Below, piece by piece: positions 1-5,100 of a stretch of 6,450 nt of DNA; within the stretch, counting starts at the first letter, position 1; every line of letters starts with the position of its first letter. The translations under genes and the position numbers were made by a program. The notes below the pieces were generated by a model. The model had not been told where the DNA came from, ran no database searches, and saw only the letters and a program-made list of their open reading frames with translations. Where the stretch lies: positions 1 through 6,450 of the forward strand of contig CACZAK010000245.1 of the NCBI GenBank assembly GCA_902779075.1, written 5' to 3'. The stretch comes from an uncultured bacterium. GTDB lineage: Bacteria > Verrucomicrobiota > Kiritimatiellia > RFP12 > UBA1067.

Positions 1-110
1 AACTGCGAAGCAGCCGCAAGGCCCCGCGCCCGCGCGCCAAAGGCAAGTTGTTTCAAATAGTTGTTTCCAATCATCAGAAGGCTCGGCGGTGAATTACGCC
101 CTACCCGCCC
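1..110. other. Upstream non-coding region, no gene supported
   Basis: No start, ribosome-binding site or recognisable protein supports a gene here. Two plus-strand frames are open from the window edge, one ending with TAG at 58-60 and one with TGA at 90-92. Either could be the C-terminal tail of a gene that begins outside the window, and both would give short basic tails. Nothing lets me choose between them. The first 45 bases are very GC-rich and the next 30 AT-rich, which suits the end of one unit and the start of an intergenic stretch. Confidence 0.4.
46..71. repeat. 13-bp tandem duplication
   Basis: Two adjacent 13-bp units, AGTTGTTTCAAAT (46-58) and AGTTGTTTCCAAT (59-71), differ at one base. 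The pair is an AT-rich island in GC-rich sequence upstream of the FISUMP gene. It could be a pair of protein-binding sites, or a chance slippage duplication. No promoter with good spacing is built from these units. Confidence 0.7.
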
Positions 111-138
111 CAATTCCCAATTCCCAATTCCCAATTCC
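111..138. repeat. Heptanucleotide repeat, (CAATTCC)x4
   Basis: Four perfect head-to-tail copies of CAATTCC lie just upstream of the proposed promoter of the FISUMP gene, ending 13 bp before its -35 box. The array resembles the short tandemly repeated heptamers known from some bacterial genomes, notably filamentous cyanobacteria. Because it is non-coding, a change in copy number would shift promoter-proximal spacing and not a reading frame. A related octamer array lies downstream of the same gene. Confidence 0.9.
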
Positions 139-151
139 CTCTAACTCCGCC

Positions 152-180
152 TTGCGCTTCGGGGTGGTTTTTGGTATCAT
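152..180 (+). promoter_or_regulatory. Probable sigma-70-type promoter of the FISUMP gene
   Basis: A TATCAT box at 175-180 matches five of six bases of the -10 consensus. It lies 17 bp after TTGCGC at 152-157, which matches only the TTG half of a -35 box. Transcription would start near 187, leaving a leader of about 23 nt that carries the Shine-Dalgarno sequence. This placement argues against the in-frame TTG at 171 as a start codon, since it would lie inside the promoter. Confidence 0.45.
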
Positions 181-194
181 TCGCACTTGGCAAG

Positions 195-202
195 AAAGGT
201 GG
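195..202 (+). promoter_or_regulatory. Ribosome-binding site fixing the FISUMP start
   Basis: The purine-rich AAAGGTGG ends 7 nt before the ATG at 210. It supports ATG 210 (or the next codon, also ATG, at 213) over the in-frame TTG at 171, which has no comparable site upstream. Confidence 0.65.
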
Positions 203-209
203 AAAAACG

Positions 210-1175
210 ATGATGATAAAAAGAAATGCCTTGCGCCGCGTGGTGGCGGGAATTGCGATGGCGGCAGCCGTCGCGTGGACGGGCCTTGCCGAGACCGTGA
301 CGAACATGCGCGGGAGGCAGCGCGAGAAATCGAACCTCATCGACATCTACTACGACATCGAAGCGACGGACGGCGGCAAGTACACCGTGACGGTCCAGAA
401 CGAGGGCCGTACGAACGAGGTCACCGCCGCCACCTTCACGGGCGACGTGGGCGACGGCATTGCGCCCGGCAGGAACCGCCACATCCTCTGGAACGCCGGT
501 GCCGACTGGCCGGGCAAGAAGGGCGACGTGCGGGTCATCGTGACGGCTACGAAACAGGACGACAAGCACAAAGGCGTCCAGCTCTGGGAAGGCGGTCCGT
601 ATTGGGCCGATAGGAACGTCGGCGCATCGCGGCCCGAGGATTACGGCCTCTACTTCTGGTGGGGTGATACCGTGGGATATCGCCCGTCGGGGACGACGTT
701 TGGGTTCAATTTTACCGGTTCAAATTGCCCGAACTACAATAAAAACATTGACACCCTCCTGAGCGAGGGATGGATTGTAAACAATAACGGCACCTACGTC
801 CTTGTGCCGTCGCACGATGCGGCACATGTACATTGGGGCGGTGCCTGGAGGATGCCGACGTACCAGGAACTATACGACCTTTGCTATAACAAATGCGACT
901 GGACGTGGACGACGCAGAACGGCGTGTACGGCTATGTCGTTCGCGGCAGGGGCGCCTACGCCTCTAACAGTATCTTCCTCCCCTGTGCCGGCTACGGCTA
1001 CGGGCCTTCGCTCGACTTTGCCGGTTCGTACGGCTACTACTGGTCGTCCGTTCCATACTCGGACAGCAGCTACGGCGCGTGGGGCCTCAGCTTCTATTCG
1101 AGCGACCACCGCACGGGCCGCAACCTCCGCTACCGCGGGCGGTCTGTTCGTCCTGTCCAAGTGTTCACCAAATAG
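210..1175 (+). CDS. Secreted FISUMP-domain protein with N-terminal beta domain
   Basis: This 321-residue exported protein has a basic N-terminus (KRNALRR) and a hydrophobic stretch to about residue 26, with likely signal peptidase I cleavage after LA at 26-27. Residues 28-115 are beta-rich and include a GIAPGRNRHILWNAGADW segment. They resemble N-terminal beta modules seen ahead of lectin-fold domains in Kiritimatiellota-like proteins, but I cannot name a family. Residues 123-318 look like a FISUMP (Fibrobacter succinogenes major paralogous) domain, a C-type-lectin-like fold. Hallmarks are WADRNVGA followed by PEDYGLYFWWGD (132-153), WRMPTYQEL (213-221), YYWSS (276-280) and the terminal RGRSVRPV (309-316). 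The domain's function is unknown; surface binding is the usual guess. No catalytic residues are evident. The TTG at 171 would add 13 residues but lies in the promoter. The gene stands alone, with its own promoter, and the next genes run the opposite way. Confidence 0.9.
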   Translation: MMIKRNALRRVVAGIAMAAAVAWTGLAETVTNMRGRQREKSNLIDIYYDIEATDGGKYTVTVQNEGRTNEVTAATFTGDVGDGIAPGRNRHILWNAGADWPGKKGDVRVIVTATKQDDKHKGVQLWEGGPYWADRNVGASRPEDYGLYFWWGDTVGYRPSGTTFGFNFTGSNCPNYNKNIDTLLSEGWIVNNNGTYVLVPSHDAAHVHWGGAWRMPTYQELYDLCYNKCDWTWTTQNGVYGYVVRGRGAYASNSIFLPCAGYGYGPSLDFAGSYGYYWSSVPYSDSSYGAWGLSFYSSDHRTGRNLRYRGRSVRPVQVFTK

Positions 1176-1194
1176 CGAACGAAGTGAGCGCATC

Positions 1195-1226
1195 CAATTC
1201 TTCAATTCTTTAATTCTTCAATTCTT
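1195..1226. repeat. Octanucleotide repeat, (CAATTCTT)x4
   Basis: Four head-to-tail 8-bp units begin 19 bp after the FISUMP stop codon; the third unit starts with T in place of C. It shares the CAATTC core with the heptamer array upstream of the gene, so similar simple repeats bracket this gene. No hairpin followed by a T-tract is present, so I do not call a terminator here. Confidence 0.85.
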
Positions 1227-1273
1227 TCGAATACTCTGCATGGCATCGATTGAGAACAGCTTGAGTGAACCGC

Positions 1274-1333
1274 ACAACGCGCTGGCAGCGCGTTGTACTA
1301 CGCCGCCTAGTAGAACGGGCTGCCAGCCAGTTC
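1274..1333. repeat. Compound palindromic repeat, copy 1
   Basis: Two hairpins lie in tandem. The first has perfect 10-bp arms, ACAACGCGCT and AGCGCGTTGT, around a GGC loop (1274-1296). The second has 9-bp arms, GAACGGGCT and AGCCAGTTC, around GCC (1313-1333) with one mismatch. The 16-bp spacer itself holds a short TACTA/TAGTA inverted repeat. Both hairpins share the core GCTGNCAGC. The element recurs in the same orientation at 2015-2071, and the first 31 bp of the two copies differ at one base. It resembles REP/BIME-type elements. It lies 20 bp beyond the toxin stop codon and has no T-tract, so it is not a canonical terminator. Confidence 0.85.
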
Positions 1334-1337
1334 ATAA

Positions 1338-1350
1338 TCCCGACGCGGGA
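1338..1350. repeat. Small extra hairpin beside repeat copy 1
   Basis: Arms TCCCG and CGGGA surround an ACG loop, 4 bp after the compound palindrome and 3 bp before the toxin stop codon. Copy 2 of the compound repeat has no equivalent. It may be a third module of the repeat family, lost in copy 2, or a separate stem affecting the 3' end of the toxin mRNA. It has no T-tract. Confidence 0.5.
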
Positions 1351-1353
1351 CGT

Positions 1354-1629
1354 TTAACCAAACAAGTCGCTGTGGGTGCCGAGCCGGGCGCAGATGAGTT
1401 GAAGCTGGTCTTCGACAATCCGGTAGATCAACACAAGGTCGGATTCAACATGGCAGTCGCGATACCCCGCATAGTCGCCGGAAAGCGCATGGTCGCGGAG
1501 CGTCGGCGGAAGCGGCTCCTGGGCGCAGAGGAGGTCGATGACACGTGTGATTTTCGCCAGGTCCTTGCCGCGCCTGACCGCCAGCTTGAGGTCGCGGGAG
1601 AATTGCTTCTTGAAAACGCGCGTGAGCAT
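1354..1629 (-). CDS. yafQ: YafQ-family mRNA-interferase toxin (type II TA)
   Basis: A 91-residue RelE/ParE-superfamily toxin, close to the 92 residues of E. coli YafQ. By homology it cleaves mRNA on the ribosome and is held inactive by the antitoxin encoded just upstream. The family signature is clear: DHALSG at 46-51, GYRDCHVESD at 55-64, LIYRI at 67-71 and GTHSDLFG at 84-91. Residues matching the E. coli active site are His47, His60, Asp64, His86 and Phe90 (E. coli His50, His63, Asp67, His87 and Phe91). The Trp that follows the Asp in E. coli is Leu65 here, and there is a two-residue insertion before the last His. I chose ATG 1629. A GGAGG at 1640-1644 sits 10 nt upstream of it, whereas the in-frame TTG at 1638 is only 1 nt from that site. 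The start lies 5 nt after the antitoxin stop codon, so the pair is translated from one mRNA. No frameshift or truncation is seen. Confidence 0.93.
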   Translation of the reverse strand: MLTRVFKKQFSRDLKLAVRRGKDLAKITRVIDLLCAQEPLPPTLRDHALSGDYAGYRDCHVESDLVLIYRIVEDQLQLICARLGTHSDLFG

Positions 1630-1634
1630 GGCGG

Positions 1635-1946
1635 TCAATCCTCCATGTCCAATGCGGCTTTCAGCATCTCCTCGGTGCTGTTGAACGGCCCGTATGACGG
1701 TTCAAGTCCGGCCATGTCTCGGTCAAGGACGGCGCGGGTCTCCGCATTGGGGTATTCGTTCGCCTCCTCCTCGTCGGTGCGCGTGTCTTTCAGCGTGATG
1801 CCATGCGGAAAGCCGCGGTGTTCTAGGGTGTACATGAGAAGAACGTTCATGCCAGTGGACGTGGTCATCCCGAGGCGGGAGAAGAGGGCATCGGCCCGGC
1901 GCTTGATTTCGGGTTTGACGCGGAAAGCGATTGTTGACGTAGCCAT
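1635..1946 (-). CDS. dinJ: RelB/DinJ-family antitoxin (type II TA)
   Basis: A 103-residue antitoxin of the RelB/DinJ family. The N-terminal half fits a ribbon-helix-helix DNA-binding fold: strand STIAFRV at 4-10, helix from PEIKRRADALFSRLG at 12-26, and a second helix from about 28 to 43 (TTSTGMNVLLMYTLEH). The acidic C-terminal half (DEEEANEY, then a final segment rich in Glu and Leu) is the kind of tail that wraps and blocks the toxin. By family behaviour it should also bind its own promoter, with toxin acting as co-repressor. ATG 1946 is supported by AGGAG (1955-1959 on the plus strand) 8 nt upstream. It is the first gene of a two-gene operon with the YafQ toxin. The assignment within RelB/DinJ is firm at family level; the symbol is by analogy with the E. 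coli pair. Confidence 0.91.
   Translation of the reverse strand: MATSTIAFRVKPEIKRRADALFSRLGMTTSTGMNVLLMYTLEHRGFPHGITLKDTRTDEEEANEYPNAETRAVLDRDMAGLEPSYGPFNSTEEMLKAALDMED
1640..1644 (-). promoter_or_regulatory. Ribosome-binding site deciding the toxin start
   Basis: GGAGG on the minus strand lies inside the last codons of the antitoxin gene, 10 nt before the toxin ATG at 1629. Its position rules against the TTG at 1638, which would be only 1 nt away. Translation of toxin probably depends on ribosomes finishing the antitoxin. Confidence 0.7.
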
Positions 1947-1954
1947 TGCAAATG

Positions 1955-1959
1955 CTCCT
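1955..1959 (-). promoter_or_regulatory. Ribosome-binding site of the antitoxin
   Basis: AGGAG on the minus strand, 8 nt before the ATG at 1946. It is a near-ideal site and stronger in spacing than that of the toxin, as expected for an antitoxin made in excess. Confidence 0.75.
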
Positions 1960-1965
1960 GTTTGT

Positions 1966-1993
1966 TTGACGGATGTGAATAGTCTAGCACAAT
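1966..1993 (+). promoter_or_regulatory. Weak candidate promoter for the giant surface-protein gene
   Basis: TTGACG (1966-1971) matches five of six -35 bases and is followed after 16 bp by CACAAT (1988-1993), four of six for a -10 box. It points toward the gene at 2110 and would give a leader of about 110 nt containing the whole second palindromic repeat. It overlaps the candidate promoter of the toxin-antitoxin operon on the other strand, so the two could interfere. This is a consensus match only. Confidence 0.25.
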
Positions 1994-2006
1994 TGCCTTA
2001 CGGATG
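1969..2006. promoter_or_regulatory. Paired ACGGATG direct repeats, possible antitoxin operator
   Basis: ACGGATG occurs at 1969-1975 and again at 2000-2006, 31 bp apart (about three helical turns). The two copies flank the proposed -10 box of the toxin-antitoxin operon, and a CAATTG palindrome lies between them at 1990-1995. Ribbon-helix-helix antitoxins repress by binding short repeated or palindromic sites here. Direct binding is an inference. Confidence 0.35.
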
Positions 2007-2009
2007 CAA
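1981..2009 (-). promoter_or_regulatory. Candidate promoter of the antitoxin-toxin operon
   Basis: On the minus strand TTGCAT (2009-2004) is followed after 17 bp by TAGACT (1986-1981), three of six and four of six matches to the -35 and -10 consensus. Transcription would begin about 30 nt before the antitoxin ATG. The location is what one expects for an autoregulated toxin-antitoxin operon, but the boxes are weak. Confidence 0.3.
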
Positions 2010-2014
2010 GAGGG

Positions 2015-2071
2015 ACAACGCGCTGGCAGCGCGTTGTACTACACCTCGTAGAACGGGCTGTCAGCCCGTTC
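2015..2071. repeat. Compound palindromic repeat, copy 2
   Basis: This is the same two-hairpin element as at 1274-1333, in the same orientation. The first hairpin is identical in both arms and loop (2015-2037). The second has perfect arms, GAACGGGCT and AGCCCGTTC, around GTC (2051-2071). The spacer is 13 bp against 16 in copy 1. With perfect arms in both hairpins, this copy is the better preserved. It ends 38 bp before the start codon of the giant surface-protein gene, so it may lie in that gene's mRNA leader. Confidence 0.85.
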
Positions 2072-2094
2072 AAGACGAAGAGTGCTAAGAATTT

Positions 2095-2100
2095 GAAAGG
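2095..2100 (+). promoter_or_regulatory. Ribosome-binding site of the giant surface-protein gene
   Basis: GAAAGG lies 9 nt before the ATG at 2110, within a purine-rich leader. It supports that ATG, which is also followed immediately by a convincing signal peptide. Confidence 0.6.
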
Positions 2101-2109
2101 AAACGAAAG

Positions 2110-5100
2110 ATGAAAAAAGCAATAACCAAACTCATCGCGGCGGCAACGCTTGCCGCTTGCGTAATCACGGCGGAGGCCGCTACCGGCAGTTCGGGGTGGT
2201 TCTTCGTCGATACCACGGACGGAAAGCTCAAAGTCTCCGACGTGACGAGCACGTACTGCAACGGAAATTACGGAGGTGGCCGCAAGGCGACATTCCTGAC
2301 TGGCGTCCAATGCAACGTGGATTTCAAGGTGAAGGTCGAGAAGCCGGATGGAAAAACCGTCAGCCACCTCCTTGTCAACGGCACGCGCTACGACACGACG
2401 GATTCATTTGAGTTAAACGTGGGCGGGCTCGGCGTAGGTGCGGAACTGAACGTCGTCGCCGTTGATTCGGATGGAAACAAAAGCAAGTCGTTCAGGGTGA
2501 ACCTCGACATCGCCGACTACCCGCCGCTGTGGAGCCGCATAACGTGGATCAGCGCGGAGCCGCAGGACGAACGTCGGAGGGTCGAATACAAGGCATCGGA
2601 AATCAACGCATTGGCGATTTTCGACACCATAGACGACGGGTTGGACATTGCCGGAGCGGAATCGCCTTTTTCGCTCGTTCCCACGATCAAGCTTTACCAG
2701 ACGTTTGAAAGCGACACGGCGGAATTCTGCGAGGGCGGCGACTACGGCGCGGCGAATAAGAGCACGACCCAGAAACTCGGGCAGTTTTCGAATATGCAGA
2801 TTACCGGCTCGCTTTCCGGGGGACGAAAATACAAGTGGGATCCCCATTCCCGGAAGTGGGTGGAGGCGGGCTTTGAGCTGGGCGTCAAAATCGGCGGCAT
2901 GGCGGAGACCCCGAAGTTCAGGCTGCCCGCGTTCCCTCTTGCATACGCCAAGGCCGGTCTGGTCGCCTCCGGCGACTTCATCGCGCGGATGCAAGACGAG
3001 CTGTGGTATTGCGACATCAACTGCGATCCGCTCATCGCGCTCCGCGGGACGATAGGCGTAGGCGTTGACGGACTGCTTAGCGGCGAAGGTTCTCTGCAGG
3101 GCGGCGTACTCCTTCATTCGGTCGTGCCCGGCACGCCGAACCACATCCAGCAATTGGGACTGCAGTTGAAGGCGGAAGTGCGCGGCGTCGCGCTTGGCTT
3201 CGAGCGCAGCCTGTGGTCGTATGATAAGACGGCGTGGCTGATCGGCGGCGGAAAAGCAGCGCGTCTTGGCGCGGCGGACGGCGGGCTGTCGTTGTCCGTC
3301 GGAGATGCGGGTTGGACGGTGATTCCGCGCGACTATGCATCAGGTGCGGGAGCTGGACGCGGCGGCGCGAGACGCCTTTTGGCGTCGCCTGGTGCGTCGG
3401 CTTCGCTCGGAGACGGCTATCCGAATCCTTCGCCCGCGCTGTCGGTCGGCGCGTCGGGCGACGTGCTGCTCTACCTTCATGACAACACGTCGCGGACGGC
3501 GGCAAACCGCACGGAGCTGGTCGCCAGGACCGGCGTGCGCGGCGAATGGTCGTCGGAAGAGGTGGTCTGGCAGGACGGCACGGCGGACTTCATGCCGAGC
3601 GTGGTCCTGCTGCCTGACGGCACGGTGATTGCGGCTTGGGCCAACGCGAATGCCGCGCTAGGCGGCGGCGCCACGCTGGAAGATGCGTGCCGCAGCATGG
3701 AGATTGCGGTTGGCGTGAGGGATCCGGCGACGGGAAGCTGGTCGTGCCGGAATCTGACGGCTGACCCGGTGCTCGACATGCTGCCCAAGGTAAAGGCGGC
3801 TGGAGACGGTTCCGCCGTTGTCGTGTGGGTCAGGAACGCGGCGGGCGAGTTCATCGGCTCGGCTCAGAAACCCAGTTCGCTCATGCTGGCGACCTACCGC
3901 GACGGCTCGTGGTCGGCTCCCGTCACGGTCGCGGCGGACGTAGGGTTGCTCTATTCGTTCGACGTAGCCTACGACGGCGCGACGGCGTCGGTGGTCTATG
4001 CGAAGGACGGCGATGGCGACACGACGACGGACGAGGGACGCGAGGTGTACGGCGTCGCCGTCTCGAACGGAGCGGCCGCTGGGGCGGTGAGGCTTTCCAC
4101 CGTGGGTACGGATGCGGCAAGGCCGTTTGTGTGGCATGACGCGCAGGGCACATTGAGGACGCTTTGGCTGGAGGACGAAGCCTTGGTGTCGGGAAGCCAG
4201 TTCGGAGCGGGGAGCGTCGTCTCGGCGGACTGCGACATCTCGCCTGACTTCTCGCTTCTGCCCGGGGCGGACGGCGGCGTAGTGCTGGTCTGGAGGCGGC
4301 TTGCCAAGAGCGAGGCCGGAACCGAGACGGTGTGCGCGAGCTACGACCCGGCGAGCGGAAGCGTCGGCGGAGCGTCCGTGCTTATCCACTCCGATTCCGC
4401 GCAGGAGCGCGCCTTCGCGGGCGCGGTCGGCGCTGACGGGGCGCTGAGGCTCGCCTACGAGTCCGTGGCGGTGACGACGAATTCCGCAGGGGTCGCGGAG
4501 TTCGGCGCGGTGGAGCTGAAGACGCTTTACGGGGAGGCGGGCGTCGATCTGGGGGTATCGGCGGTGTCGTTCGGGGACGACGCGGAGGTCGGCAGTACTG
4601 TTGATGTGCGCGTGACGGTGGCGAACGGCGGCGCCACGGCGGCGCAGGACGCGAAGGTCTATCTGTGGTTCGGCGAGGGCGACGAAAAGACGCTAGTCGG
4701 CACGGCGACGGTGAACGTGCCGTCGCTGTCTTCGGCGGCGGTGTCGATTCCGTGGGACATGGACGCGGGGTTGACGGACGTTGTCTTCACGGTCGAGGTA
4801 GATCCGCTGGAAGAGACCGCAGACGTTGACCGTTCGAACAACTCATTCACATGGCGGCCCGATCTCGGAGTGCCGCAACTCTCATTCTGTGATGTGCAAT
4901 GCATCAATTTCACGGATACAGTGAGACTGCTGAACGCGACCATCCACAACGACGGCCCCGCTCCGCTTGAGGCGGGCGCACGGGTCAATTTCTGGCGCGG
5001 CGAGGTAGGCGGCGAGCTGCTTGGGACGGACACGCTCGGCGTTGTCGCGGCGGGCGGAGAATGGGGCGCGGGAATCTCGGTGGACGTTTCCGCGTTGCCG

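Larger units (their letters stand above)
1274..2071. other. Toxin-antitoxin cassette bracketed by direct palindromic repeats
   Basis: The two copies of the compound palindromic repeat enclose exactly the toxin-antitoxin operon and its regulatory region, about 680 bp between repeats, with plus-strand surface-protein genes on either side. This is what insertion of a cassette by recombination at repeats, or acquisition beside a pre-existing repeat, would leave. No transposase, integrase or clear target-site duplication is visible, so mobility is an inference. Confidence 0.4.

Noticed and set aside
171..209. Earlier TTG start for the FISUMP protein
   Set aside because: The TTG lies within the likely promoter spacer, just before the -10 box, and lacks a ribosome-binding site. 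ATG 210 has both a good site and an immediate signal peptide.
89..613. 174-codon plus-strand open frame starting upstream of the FISUMP gene
   Set aside because: Its N-terminus translates the CAATTCC repeat and the rest is an Arg/Gly/His-rich shadow of the FISUMP frame.
1274..1333. Bidirectional intrinsic terminator between the FISUMP gene and the toxin gene
   Set aside because: The stems are strong, but no T-tract follows on either strand, and the same element recurs at 2015-2071 in front of a gene.
1274..2071. CRISPR array
   Set aside because: There are only two repeat copies, about 680 bp apart, with genes between them.
1261..2075. Insertion sequence with terminal inverted repeats
   Set aside because: The copies are direct, not inverted, no transposase is encoded between them, and I see no target-site duplication.
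802..2088. 428-codon plus-strand open frame
   Set aside because: It overlaps the FISUMP gene out of frame, crosses an intergenic region with repeats and then runs antisense to the toxin-antitoxin operon. The translation is low-complexity and changes character at each boundary.
2413..3153. 246-codon minus-strand open frame
   Set aside because: It is antisense to the N-terminal region of the giant gene, with no ribosome-binding site or recognisable domain.
3658..4389. 243-codon open frame on the minus strand
   Set aside because: It is antisense to the propeller region of the giant gene, and its Arg/His/Pro-rich translation has no domain. The sense frame has coherent domains.
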